From: Gemmatimonadota bacterium
GTDB lineage: Bacteria > Gemmatimonadota > Gemmatimonadetes > Gemmatimonadales > GWC2-71-9
DNA length: 58,363 nucleotides
Direction of reading: 5' to 3'
Assembly: GCA_003220795.1 (NCBI GenBank)
Contig: QHTK01000073.1
Coordinates: forward strand, 1-58,363
Shown here piece by piece: positions 26,701 to 34,532 of this stretch. How positions within the stretch are numbered: the first letter of the stretch is position 1; each line of letters opens with the position of its first letter. The position numbers and the translations under genes are program-made. A model generated the notes under the pieces. The model was not told where the DNA came from. It saw nothing but the letters and a program-made list of their open reading frames with translations, and did no database searches.

Positions 26701-27777
26701 CTAGCTTGTGGCTTCTCCTGCTTCCCGCGCCAGTAGTTCCTTCTTTCGCTCGATCCCCCAGCGGTATCCGCCCAGGTCCCCGTCGGCCCTCACGACTCGG
26801 TGGCACGGCACCACGATCGCGACAGGGTTCGTGGCGCATGCTCTCGCGACGGCGCGCGTGGCTTTCGCGTTCCCCATCGCCCGAGCGATCTCGGAGTAGG
26901 AGCGCGTGCTCCCGTACGGGATCTTGCGCAGCGCTTCCCACACGCGCCGCTGGAACGCGGTGGCGCGCACGTCCACCGGCAGGTCGAGATGCGGCTGGCG
27001 CCCGTCGAGATGGGCGGTGATTTCGGCCACCCAGGACCGCAGCGTGTCGTCGTCGCGGGCGATCGTGGCGGCGGGGAACTCGGCGTGCAGACCTTGCTCG
27101 AGCGCGGGGGCGTCGTCGCCGATGCCGACGCGGCAGATGCCGCGCACGGTCGCCGCAACGAGCAGCCGGCCGAGCGCGCAGGGGACGACGGCGAACGCGA
27201 TGCGTGTTCCGGCGCCGCCCCGGCCGTACGTGGCGGGCGTCATCCCGAGCTGCGCGTCCGCGCGCTCGTATACACGGCTGGTGGAGCCGTAACCTGCTTC
27301 GTAGAGTGCGGGGCTCACTTTCTTTCTCTCCTTGAGCTGGGTCTTGAAACGGGCGAGCCGGCGCTCGTCGCGATACTGCCGGGGGGTGACGCCGAGCACC
27401 GCGCGGAAGGCGCGCAGCAAGCGATGCGGCGTGGTGGCGGCGCTCGCGCTCAGCGTCGCCAGACTCGCGGGTACGTCGGGACGGGCATCGATCAGCCGAC
27501 AGACCGAGCGGACCAGCGCGATGCGCGGATCCGCGGGGCTCGCCGCCCCCGGGTGACAGCGCCGGCAGGCTCGGAACCCTGCCCGCTCGGCCGCCTCGGG
27601 TACCGGGAAGAACGCCACCTGGCCACGACGCGGCTTCCGGCTCGCGCACGACGGCCGGCAATAGATCCCCGTCGACCGCACGGCGTACACGAACGCGCCG
27701 TCGAAGCGCCGGTCGCGGGCCAGGACGGCCCGCCAGCGGCTCGCGGCATTCAGATCGGGAACTGCGGCACGGGTCAC
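26701..27777 (-). CDS. ada: Ada: bifunctional methyl-DNA-responsive regulator and O6-methylguanine methyltransferase
   Basis: 358 residues with the full Ada layout. The N-terminal zinc domain (about 1-75) has four cysteines, in YCRPSC and FRACRRCHP, the first being the methylphosphotriester acceptor. An AraC-type helix-turn-helix follows (about 85-175, [27 protein letters not shown]). The C-terminal methyltransferase has the PCHRVVR active site (Cys about 321) and [14 protein letters not shown]. It repairs alkylated DNA and, once methylated, activates its own regulon. It stands alone, with hairpins on both sides. Confidence 0.96.
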   Translation of the reverse strand: MTRAAVPDLNAASRWRAVLARDRRFDGAFVYAVRSTGIYCRPSCASRKPRRGQVAFFPVPEAAERAGFRACRRCHPGAASPADPRIALVRSVCRLIDARPDVPASLATLSASAATTPHRLLRAFRAVLGVTPRQYRDERRLARFKTQLKERKKVSPALYEAGYGSTSRVYERADAQLGMTPATYGRGGAGTRIAFAVVPCALGRLLVAATVRGICRVGIGDDAPALEQGLHAEFPAATIARDDDTLRSWVAEITAHLDGRQPHLDLPVDVRATAFQRRVWEALRKIPYGSTRSYSEIARAMGNAKATRAVARACATNPVAIVVPCHRVVRADGDLGGYRWGIERKKELLAREAGEATS

Positions 27778-27840
27778 GCTGGAGAACTTAGCGCGTCCCC
27801 GTGCCGCGATCTATCCGGTTTTGGCATCCGAACTTCGTGA

Positions 27841-27911
27841 GCGGAGCCGACCGGGGTCCTGCTCCGCGACAAAACGACGCAGTCGCTTGGCAGGACCCCG
27901 GTCGGCTCCGC
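27841..27911. repeat. 22-bp perfect inverted repeat forming a 71-nt hairpin
   Basis: Arms 27841-27862 (GCGGAGCCGACCGGGGTCCT plus GC) and 27890-27911 are exact reverse complements, separated by 27 nt. The right arm abuts the DinB stop codon (27912-27914), so on the minus strand the hairpin would form directly after translation ends. No T-run follows. It may work as a terminator or 3' stabiliser, but the length is more like a REP or miniature element. Confidence 0.85.
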
Positions 27912-28397
27912 CTAGCTCCAGGGTTCGTCTGCCGACGGCCCGTAAATCGACGGGACTTTGCCGTCCGCCATGCGGAGGTAGACCGAGAACTGGCCGCGGT
28001 GGTGCACGCTGTCCATCAGCATGTACCACAACACGTCCATCTTGCGAAGATCCCCCATCTGCTTGGGCGCCACGAAGAACTTCACCGTCTTGTTGAGCTC
28101 CGCCTCGGGCGTCTTCTTGACGCGCTCCATGAACACCTTGGAGGATTGCTCGTACGACGAGATAACGTCCGCCAGCGTCGCGGGCGCCTTCGGCATCTTG
28201 CCGAACTCGATGCCCCCGTCGAGGGCCTGCTCGCTCGCTTTCTGCTCGGTCACGAATATCCAGGCGAGCTCCTTCGCGGACTTGCACTTGGCGTGCGGCT
28301 TCAGGTCTGCTTTGGCGGCGGGGTAGGCCTTGAGCACCTTCAACGTGGTGGGAAGCTCCTTCTGCAACGCTCCCAAGAACTGCTCCTTCTCGGTCAT
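27912..28397 (-). CDS. DinB-family (DUF664-like) metal-binding four-helix protein
   Basis: 161 residues. The ATG at 28397 follows an ideal AAGGAGG. The sequence is helical throughout, with the DinB/YfiT features: a His in the second helix region (LKPHAKCKSAKELAWIFV) and the C-terminal SVHHRGQFSVYLR motif that normally supplies two of three metal ligands. These enzymes are often thiol transferases or have no known activity. Lysine is more frequent than in neighbouring products. It is transcribed alone toward ada and ends against a 22-bp inverted repeat. Confidence 0.9.
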   Translation of the reverse strand: MTEKEQFLGALQKELPTTLKVLKAYPAAKADLKPHAKCKSAKELAWIFVTEQKASEQALDGGIEFGKMPKAPATLADVISSYEQSSKVFMERVKKTPEAELNKTVKFFVAPKQMGDLRKMDVLWYMLMDSVHHRGQFSVYLRMADGKVPSIYGPSADEPWS

Positions 28398-28468
28398 GTC
28401 TTCCTCCTTGTGAGAGGCGTGACGCAGCTGCTGGTAATACGTCCGCAAACCTGGGTTGATCCTCCCTG

Positions 28469-28474
28469 TATCTT
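28469..28474 (+). promoter_or_regulatory. TATCTT -10-like element ahead of the DUF488 gene
   Basis: TATCTT ends 6 nt before the GTG start at 28481. With a normal -10 to +1 spacing, transcription would begin on the start codon itself, giving a leaderless mRNA. The same hexamer lies near the starts at 50262, 50313 and 54234. Confidence 0.45.
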
Positions 28475-28480
28475 TTCGCA

Positions 28481-29020
28481 GTGATCTACACGGTGGGCCA
28501 CTCCACCCGAAGCCTGGAGACCTTCCTGGCGCTGCTCGCGGAGCACCAGATTCGGCTCCTCGTGGACGTGCGCCGCTACCCCGCCTCGCGACGCTACCCC
28601 CACTTCGCGCAGGAGCCGCTCGCCGCTGCCCTCGAGGCCGTGGGGATCGCCTACCGGCACGACGCGGACCTGGGAGGCCGCCGGTCCGCCCGCAAGGATT
28701 CAGCGAACACCGCGTGGCGGAGCGCCGGCTTCCGGGGCTACGCGGACTACATGGAGACCCCCGCCTTCGAGCAAGCCGTGGCACGCCTGGTCGCGCTTGC
28801 CGGCGCGCCCCCGCCCGTCGCCGTCATGTGCGCCGAAGCCGTGCCATGGCGTTGCCACCGCCAGCTCATCGCCGACGCGCTGGTTGCACGCGGGATCGCG
28901 GTGCGGCACAGCCTCGGGGCAGGGGAGGCCCGGGACCACCAGCTGTCGCCCCACGCGCAGCTGCTGGCCGGCGCGCGCATTCGCTATCCCGCACCGCCGG
29001 ACCAGCCGTCGCTGTGGTGA
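28481..29020 (+). CDS. DUF488 family protein
   Basis: 179 residues, start GTG at 28481. Typical DUF488 features: the opening MIYTVGHSTRSLETFLALL, LLVDVRRYPASRRYPHF, and near the C-terminus VAVMCAEAVPWRCHRQLIAD with the conserved Cys-His region. No membrane segment, so cytoplasmic. The family has no established reaction; a nucleic-acid or DNA-damage role has been suggested by context elsewhere. Its TGA overlaps the GTG of the diguanylate cyclase gene, so the two are coupled. Confidence 0.92.
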   Translation: MIYTVGHSTRSLETFLALLAEHQIRLLVDVRRYPASRRYPHFAQEPLAAALEAVGIAYRHDADLGGRRSARKDSANTAWRSAGFRGYADYMETPAFEQAVARLVALAGAPPPVAVMCAEAVPWRCHRQLIADALVARGIAVRHSLGAGEARDHQLSPHAQLLAGARIRYPAPPDQPSLW

Positions 29021-29691
29021 GCGGCGCGCGCCCCTCGCCGCACGTTATCTTCCAGCCGGCTTCCACGGTTTCGGAGTCGGCTACGCGGCTCGTCTTGTAT
29101 CTACTCCCCCTCGTGTTGGCCCTGCTGCTCTGCGCGGGGCTCGTCGCGCGCCTGCGGGCCGGCTTCGACCGCGAGCGCGCGCTCGCGCGCCTGGACCAGC
29201 TCACGGGAGTCCCCAACGTGCGCGCGTTCTACGAGCTCGCCACGGTGGAAATCGAGCGGGCGCGACGCTACCAGCATCCCTTCACCGTCGCGTTCATCGA
29301 TCTGGACGAGTTCAAACTGGTCAATGGCCATCTGGGTCGCACGGCGGGTGATGCCGTGCTCCGGACGGTGGCGCGCACCATCTCGGCCGTGACGCGGGCC
29401 AGCGACGTCGTGGCCCGTGTGGGCGGGGACGAGTTCGTCGTGCTCTTCCCGGAGACGGGGACCGCTCCCGCCCGGCTCGCTATCGAGAAGGTCCGGCAGG
29501 CCGTCTCCGGAATCGTGCCGGCCCACGGCTGGCGCCTCAGCGCCAGTATCGGCGTGGCGACCTATCTCGTCGCGCCCGAATCGGTGGACGTGCTGGTGGG
29601 TACGGCCGATCACCTGATGTCCGCCGCCAAGCGGAGCGGCAAGAACGCCGTGAGCCACGAGACGCAGAACGAGGCCGTCGGCGTCCGCTGA
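29017..29691 (+). CDS. Membrane-anchored GGDEF diguanylate cyclase
   Basis: 224 residues. I start it at the GTG 29017, which overlaps the upstream stop as GTGA. One N-terminal membrane helix (VLYLLPLVLALLLCAGLVA) is followed by a full GGDEF domain: DQLTGVPNVRAFYE, FIDLDEFKLVNGHLG, the inhibitory site RASD exactly five residues before VGGDEFVVLFPETG, and SASIGVATY. It should make cyclic di-GMP from two GTP and be feedback-inhibited. No sensory domain is present, so control must come from expression, localisation or partners. Confidence 0.93.
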   Translation: MSGARPSPHVIFQPASTVSESATRLVLYLLPLVLALLLCAGLVARLRAGFDRERALARLDQLTGVPNVRAFYELATVEIERARRYQHPFTVAFIDLDEFKLVNGHLGRTAGDAVLRTVARTISAVTRASDVVARVGGDEFVVLFPETGTAPARLAIEKVRQAVSGIVPAHGWRLSASIGVATYLVAPESVDVLVGTADHLMSAAKRSGKNAVSHETQNEAVGVR

Positions 29692-29700
29692 GCTCCGGGC

Positions 29701-30270
29701 TCAGGGCTGCTGGTGCGGCCGCACCCGCTCGAGATACGGCTCGAGCCGGCGCCCGGCGGAACGGAGCGAATCGGCCAGGAGCACGCCGAACACCGCGAGC
29801 GCGGCGACCAGCGCCGTGGCCGTCGCCCAATGCCGGGGTCGGAACTGCTTGAGCGTCGGTGCCGTCGCCAGGAGGCCCAGTAGCGAGCCGATCGCGACCA
29901 CCGCGTCGAAGCTCGCCCGCTGCCAATAATCGGCGTTCAAATGCAGCCACATGCCGAACTCGTCGAAGGTGAGCGCCAGGCCGACACCGTACAGGATCGC
30001 GGTGGCCGACAGCCAGCGGCCCGTGGGCCGATTGAAGAGCAGTACGGCGCCCACGCCGGCGAGCAACACGATCCCGTAATTGAGGTGATGCAGATGCGTC
30101 CCGCGGAAGTGCGAGTGGATGTCGGGCAACCGACCGGACATGATCAGGAACACGAGGATCCGCGACAGGACGAACGTGAAGGCGAACGCCGCCCACACCT
30201 TGCGGGCGAGCACATGGGCGGGCGCTTGCACCGACCCTGACGACTCGGGGATGGCGGGCTCTGTGTACAT
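29701..30270 (-). CDS. Conserved multi-pass membrane protein, function unknown
   Basis: 189 residues with four or five hydrophobic segments ([89 protein letters not shown]). A histidine-rich loop [15 protein letters not shown] and the acidic [10 protein letters not shown] motif are conserved-looking and could bind metal or a ligand. It starts at 30270, head-to-head with RidA across 38 nt. I do not recognise a characterised family. Confidence 0.75.
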   Translation of the reverse strand: MYTEPAIPESSGSVQAPAHVLARKVWAAFAFTFVLSRILVFLIMSGRLPDIHSHFRGTHLHHLNYGIVLLAGVGAVLLFNRPTGRWLSATAILYGVGLALTFDEFGMWLHLNADYWQRASFDAVVAIGSLLGLLATAPTLKQFRPRHWATATALVAALAVFGVLLADSLRSAGRRLEPYLERVRPHQQP

Positions 30271-30308
30271 TGTTCAAAGAGAGACTCAAGCCATGCCGGA
30301 AGCGTAAC

Positions 30309-30719
30309 ATGTCGCGTCAGAACATCTCAAGCGGGGCGCCGTGGGAGCGGATCGTCGGCTACTCCCGGGCGGTGCGCGTGGGGTCGGTCGTGCACGTGGC
30401 CGGCACCACGGCGACCGGTCCGGACGGCAGCATCCTGGGAGTGGGTGACCCCTACGCGCAGGCGGTGCGCGCGTTGCGCAACATCGAGGGCGCGCTGGGG
30501 CAGGCCGGCGCCACCCTGCGGCATGTCGTACGCACGCGGGTCTTCCTCACGGACATTGCTCATTGGCAGGCGGTCGGCCGGGCGCACGGGGAGGTATTCC
30601 GGGACATCCGCCCGGCGAGTACGATGGTGGCCGTGAGCCGACTGGTGTCGCCGGAGATGCTGGTGGAGATTGAAGCGGATGCGGTGATCGACGACGCTCT
30701 CGAGCCGGAACGGAGGTGA
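30309..30719 (+). CDS. RidA family (YjgF/YER057c/UK114) protein
   Basis: 136 residues. The ATG at 30309 follows CGGAAG; an in-frame ATG at 30270 is rejected because it adds a non-family leader. Family features: [57 protein letters not shown] and [22 protein letters not shown]. RidA proteins hydrolyse reactive enamine/imine intermediates made by PLP enzymes; the Arg in VVRTRVF fits the catalytic arginine. It is followed after 7 nt by trxC. Confidence 0.92.
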   Translation: MSRQNISSGAPWERIVGYSRAVRVGSVVHVAGTTATGPDGSILGVGDPYAQAVRALRNIEGALGQAGATLRHVVRTRVFLTDIAHWQAVGRAHGEVFRDIRPASTMVAVSRLVSPEMLVEIEADAVIDDALEPERR

Positions 30720-30726
30720 GGCCGCC

Positions 30727-31191
30727 ATGCCCGTGACGGACGCGCAGCAAAGCCGGATCGCGACCGTGGCGTGCCCCTTCTGCGCCACCCTCAATCGCGT
30801 CGACCTCGCTCGCCTCGAGGATCGGCCGCGCTGCGGCGAATGCAAGCGGCCCATTCTGCTCGATCGGCCGATCGCCGTCAGCGACGCGAACCTGGAGCGG
30901 GTGCTCGCCGGCACCGACGTCCCCGTGGTGATGGATGGGTATGCCGATTGGTGCGGGCCCTGCAAGATCATGGCGCCCGTGCTCGACGACTTCGCGCGCG
31001 AGCGGGCCGGCGAGGTGCTTGTCATCAAACTCGACACGGACAGGAACCCGGTGACCACCCAGCGCCTCGGCATCCGGGCCATCCCCACCCTGATCGTCTT
31101 CCGAAACGGTCGGGAGACGGCGCGTCGGGCGGGGGTGACGCCCCGCCAGGAGCTCGACGCCCTCGTCGCCGCGCCAGCGCGCGTGACGTGA
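30727..31191 (+). CDS. trxC: Thioredoxin 2
   Basis: 154 residues. An N-terminal zinc-ribbon (CPFC at about 16-19 and CGEC at about 37-40) precedes a thioredoxin fold with YADWCGPCKIMAPVLDDF (active-site CGPC about 76-79) and the cis-proline region IRAIPTLIVF. This is the TrxC arrangement: a cytoplasmic disulfide reductase whose zinc finger makes it responsive to oxidation. It sits between RidA and the TM2 gene, with the stop overlapping the next GTG. Confidence 0.95.
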   Translation: MPVTDAQQSRIATVACPFCATLNRVDLARLEDRPRCGECKRPILLDRPIAVSDANLERVLAGTDVPVVMDGYADWCGPCKIMAPVLDDFARERAGEVLVIKLDTDRNPVTTQRLGIRAIPTLIVFRNGRETARRAGVTPRQELDALVAAPARVT

Positions 31192-31616
31192 CCGGACGCC
31201 TGCCCGCGGCGTACGACTCCGGCGAGCGGCGCCCGCCGGCGCGCGTCTCGGACCGCTCGCGCGGCGTGGCGCTGGGGCTGGCCGTGGTGGGAGGGGCGTT
31301 CGGTCTGCACCGCTTCTACACCGGCCGGCCACAGAGTGCGGTGTGCATGTGCCTCACCCTCGGCGGGTTCGGGCTCTGGTGGCTCTACGACGTCGTGGTC
31401 CTCGCGGCCGGTGATTTTCGCGACGGCGACGGGCGGCGCGTCGTGCGCTGGGAGGTGGGCGAGGGAGGCACGGCGCGGCTCCCGCGCAGTGTGGAGGACC
31501 TCGAGGAGCGGCTGCAGGGGCTCGAGACGCAGGTGAGCGAGCTGGCCGAGCGGCTGGACTTTACGGAACGACTGCTCGCACAAGTGCGCGAGCGAAGCAC
31601 GCTGCCGAAGGGGTGA
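31188..31616 (+). CDS. TM2-domain protein with C-terminal coiled coil
   Basis: 142 residues. The GTG at 31188 overlaps the trxC stop as GTGA, which sets the start. Two membrane helices form a TM2 domain (GVALGLAVVGGAFGLHRFYTG and LTLGGFGLWWLYDVVVL) with the conserved GLHRFY turn. A heptad-patterned tail follows (VEDLEERLQGLETQVSELAE). Function unknown; TM2 proteins are often found near envelope-stress or redox genes. The coupling to thioredoxin 2 is notable but unproven. Confidence 0.88.
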   Translation: MTGRLPAAYDSGERRPPARVSDRSRGVALGLAVVGGAFGLHRFYTGRPQSAVCMCLTLGGFGLWWLYDVVVLAAGDFRDGDGRRVVRWEVGEGGTARLPRSVEDLEERLQGLETQVSELAERLDFTERLLAQVRERSTLPKG

Positions 31617-31630
31617 GAGGCCGGGGAAGA

Positions 31631-31671
31631 GGGAAGGGGGAAGGGTGGTGCGGGGACCCTTCCCCCTTCCC
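31631..31671. repeat. 15-bp homopurine/homopyrimidine inverted repeat
   Basis: GGGAAGGGGGAAGGG (31631-31645) and CCCTTCCCCCTTCCC (31657-31671) are perfect reverse complements with an 11-nt loop. It may terminate the ridA-trxC-TM2 transcript, but no T-run follows. Each arm is all purine or all pyrimidine and is itself mirror-symmetric, so triplex or G-quadruplex structures are also possible. Confidence 0.8.
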
Positions 31672-31723
31672 CTGCCTGTCGCCGGCTCTTCACCGCCTTA
31701 CCGAATCCACTCCGGGAGCCGTC

Positions 31724-32830
31724 ATGAAGATCGGGGTCCCGAAAGAGACCGCGGCCGACGAGCGTCGCGTCGCGTTGACACCGGACGTAGCCGGGCGGCT
31801 CGGGAAGTCCGGCCTCGCGGTCCTGGTGGAGCGCGGCGCCGGAGAGGCCGCGTCGTTCGGTGACGAGGCGTACCAGGCGGCCGGAGCTACCGTCGTGCCG
31901 GCTGCGGCGGCGCTGTTCAGGCAAAGCGACGTCGTCCTCAAGGTGCAGCCGCCGTCCCGTGGCGAGGTTCGTCTGTGCCGCGAGGGGGCGGCGCTCGTCG
32001 CAGTCTTCCAGCCGTCCGCCGCACGCGACGCCGTGGCCGCGCTCGCGGCCCGTAAAGTGACCGCGTTCAGTCTGGCGCTCTTGCCCCGCATCACGCGCGC
32101 GCAGGCCATGGACGTGCTGTCCTCGCAGGCGACGGTCGCCGGGTACAAGGCGGTGCTGCTCGCCGCCGCAGCGGCCGGTCGGCTCTTTCCCATGCTCGTG
32201 ACGGCGGCGGGGACGCTGGCGCCCGCCCGCGTGCTGGTGCTGGGCGCGGGGGTAGCGGGCCTCCAGGCGATCGCCACGGCGCGAAGGCTTGGCGCCGTGG
32301 TGTCGGCCTTCGACGTCCGTCCCGCGGTCCAGGAGCAGGTCGAGAGCCTCGGCGCGAAGTTCCTGCGGCTCGAGATCACCGAGCAGGCGGAAGGGTCGGG
32401 CGGCTACGCCAAGGAGCTGTCCGAGGAGACGCACCGGCGCGAGCTCGCGTTCATCGCCCAGCACCTGAAGGACACCGACGTGGTGATCACCACGGCGGCG
32501 ATTCCGGGGAAGCGGGCCCCGCTGCTGATTACCGCCGGGGCGGTGGGGGGGATGAAGCCGGGCTCGGTGATCGTGGATCTGGCGGCGGAAACCGGCGGCA
32601 ACTGCGAGCTGACCAAGCTCGGGCGCGACGTGGTGCGGAACGGCGTGCTGATCCTCGGGCCGGCCAACTTGCCGAGCACGGTGCCGTATCACGCCAGCCA
32701 GATGTACGCCAGGAACGTCTCCAGTTTCCTGTTGCACGTGACCCGAGACGGCACCCTCGTCCTGGACTTCGACGACGAGATCACCCGTGACACGTGCGTG
32801 ACCCACGCCGGAGAGGTGCGGAAGCCATGA
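31724..32830 (+). CDS. pntAA: Proton-translocating NAD(P) transhydrogenase, subunit alpha part 1
   Basis: 368 residues, ATG at 31724 after GGGAG. The sequence begins MKIGVPKETAADERRVALTP, the AlaDH/PNT N-terminal signature, and has the NAD-binding Rossmann motif VLVLGAGVAGLQAIATARRL followed by AFDVRP. This is the soluble domain I that binds NAD(H). The transhydrogenase is split into three polypeptides here (alpha1, alpha2, beta), as in Rhodospirillum-type enzymes. All three genes overlap by four bases. The enzyme uses the proton gradient to reduce NADP+ with NADH at the inner membrane. Confidence 0.95.
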   Translation: MKIGVPKETAADERRVALTPDVAGRLGKSGLAVLVERGAGEAASFGDEAYQAAGATVVPAAAALFRQSDVVLKVQPPSRGEVRLCREGAALVAVFQPSAARDAVAALAARKVTAFSLALLPRITRAQAMDVLSSQATVAGYKAVLLAAAAAGRLFPMLVTAAGTLAPARVLVLGAGVAGLQAIATARRLGAVVSAFDVRPAVQEQVESLGAKFLRLEITEQAEGSGGYAKELSEETHRRELAFIAQHLKDTDVVITTAAIPGKRAPLLITAGAVGGMKPGSVIVDLAAETGGNCELTKLGRDVVRNGVLILGPANLPSTVPYHASQMYARNVSSFLLHVTRDGTLVLDFDDEITRDTCVTHAGEVRKP

Positions 32831-33105
32831 ACGACTACTGGTCGATGGTGTTCGTCTTCGTGTTGGCGACGTTCATCGGGCTGGGCGTGATCCGCCGGGT
32901 CTCCCGGCTGCTGTACACGCCGCTTATGTCGCTCACCAACGCGATCTCGGCGATCGCCGTGGTCGGGTCCATCGCGGTCACGGGCGGCGAGTACCCGAAG
33001 GCCATCCGCGTCCTCGGGGCGATCGCGCTGTTCGCCTCCATGACGAACATCGTCAGCGGATTCCTGATCACGGACCGGATGCTCAAGATGTTCAAGAAGC
33101 AATGA
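32827..33105 (+). CDS. pntAB: NAD(P) transhydrogenase, subunit alpha part 2 (membrane)
   Basis: 92 residues. The ATG at 32827 overlaps the pntAA stop as ATGA. Three hydrophobic helices (SMVFVFVLATFIGLGVI, TNAISAIAVVGSIAVTGG, VLGAIALFASMTNIVSGFL) form the first part of membrane domain II, which with the pntB helices makes the proton channel. The C-terminus FLITDRMLKMFKK matches the usual end of the short PntAB subunit. Confidence 0.95.
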   Translation: MNDYWSMVFVFVLATFIGLGVIRRVSRLLYTPLMSLTNAISAIAVVGSIAVTGGEYPKAIRVLGAIALFASMTNIVSGFLITDRMLKMFKKQ

Positions 33106-34511
33106 CGTACGCCGTCGCCCAAGTCGCCGCCATCCTCGCGACGGCGCTGTTCATCTTCTCGCTGTACTGGATGAACGACCCCAAGACCGCCCGCCACGCC
33201 GTGGTGGCGGGCGTCTCGGGGATGCTCGTCGCCGTGCTGGCGACCTGGTTCCAACCCGAGATCGTGCACCATGGCTGGATCGTGCTGGCGATCGTCGCCG
33301 GGTTCATCGTCGGCATCCCGCTTTCGCTGGTACCGCTCACGGCCGTGCCGCAGCGTACCGCCCTCTCGCACGCCTTCGGCGGGCTCGCCGCCGGGCTGGT
33401 CGGGACCGCGGAATACTTTCTCGGGCTGACCGAGCATCCGGCGCAGCTCACGGCGTTCCGTACGAGCGCGATCGTCGCCGAGGTGATCCTCGGATTCCTG
33501 ACGTTCACCGGAAGCCTCATGGCCGCGGGTAAGCTGCAGGAGGTGAAGTGGATCCCGCAGCGGCCGGTCACCTATCCGGGACAGAACGTGGTGAACATCG
33601 GCGTGCTGGTGATCGCCGTGGCGCTGGGCGTGGTCGTGGTGGTGCACCCGACCGCCGCGTGGTCGGGACAGGTCTTCTACGCGATCGTCGGGTTGGCCGT
33701 GCTGTTCGGCGTGCTGCTCATCATCCCGATCGGCGGCGCCGACATGCCCACCGTCATTTCGATCCTGAACTCGTACGCCGGCCTCTCGGCGGTGGCGATG
33801 GGGTTCGTGCTCGGCAACAAGCTGCTCGTGACCGCCGGCGCGCTCGACGGGTCGAGCGGCCTGATTCTCTCGATCATCATGTGCCGCGCCATGAACCGCT
33901 CGTTCACCAACGTCCTGTTCGGCGCGTTCGGTACGGTCCAGAAGACGGTGGCGACGGGCGAGCAGAAGGCCTGGAAGCAGGAGACCGTCGAGGGCGCGGC
34001 GCAGCTGCTCGAGCAGGCGAGCCTCGTGGTCGTCATCCCGGGATACGGCATGGCGGTGGCTCAGGCGCAGCACAGAGTGCGCGAGCTGTACGACCAGTTG
34101 ACCAAGCGGGGCATCACCGTCAAGTTCGCCATTCACCCGGTCGCCGGGCGCATGCCGGGCCACATGAATGTCTTGCTCGCGGAAGCGAACATCCCGTACA
34201 GCGCGCTCGTCGAGATGGACGAGATCAACCCGGACATGCCGCAGTGCGACGTGGCCCTCGTCATCGGCGCGAACGACGTCGTGAATCCCGCCGCGCGTTA
34301 CGCCAAGGGCAGCCCCATCTACGGCATGCCCATCATCGACGCGGACAAGGCGAAAACCGTCCTCGCCATCAAGCGCAGCAAGAACCCCGGCTTCGCCGGT
34401 ATCGACAACGAGCTGTACGTCCAGGACAACACCTGGATGCTGTTCGGCGACGCGAAGGCGGTGATCGGGGAGCTGGTCAAGCAGCTCGCGGGCGGGGGCG
34501 GCCTGCACTAG
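33102..34511 (+). CDS. pntB: NAD(P) transhydrogenase, subunit beta
   Basis: 469 residues. ATG at 33102 overlaps the pntAB stop. About nine membrane helices (residues 1-270) complete domain II; the soluble domain III at the C-terminus binds NADP(H) with VVIPGYGMAVAQAQHRV, FAIHPVAGRMPGHMNVLLAE, VALVIGANDVVNPAA and VLAIKRSKNPGFAGIDN. It is the last gene of the operon and is convergent with the second SusD gene 21 nt away, where GCCGGCCGGC (34524-34533) could form a minor hairpin. Confidence 0.96.
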   Translation: MTYAVAQVAAILATALFIFSLYWMNDPKTARHAVVAGVSGMLVAVLATWFQPEIVHHGWIVLAIVAGFIVGIPLSLVPLTAVPQRTALSHAFGGLAAGLVGTAEYFLGLTEHPAQLTAFRTSAIVAEVILGFLTFTGSLMAAGKLQEVKWIPQRPVTYPGQNVVNIGVLVIAVALGVVVVVHPTAAWSGQVFYAIVGLAVLFGVLLIIPIGGADMPTVISILNSYAGLSAVAMGFVLGNKLLVTAGALDGSSGLILSIIMCRAMNRSFTNVLFGAFGTVQKTVATGEQKAWKQETVEGAAQLLEQASLVVVIPGYGMAVAQAQHRVRELYDQLTKRGITVKFAIHPVAGRMPGHMNVLLAEANIPYSALVEMDEINPDMPQCDVALVIGANDVVNPAARYAKGSPIYGMPIIDADKAKTVLAIKRSKNPGFAGIDNELYVQDNTWMLFGDAKAVIGELVKQLAGGGGLH

Positions 34512-34532
34512 CCGCGCGTCCCTGCCGGCCGG

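Noticed and set aside
26615..27661. A 349-residue N-terminal extension of ClC
   Set aside because: The extension overlaps ada in another frame and has no membrane or signal character; ClC starts normally at 26614.
29046..29051. TATCTT as a promoter for the diguanylate cyclase
   Set aside because: The element lies inside the frame if translation starts at the GTGA overlap at 29017, which is better supported; an internal promoter is not needed.
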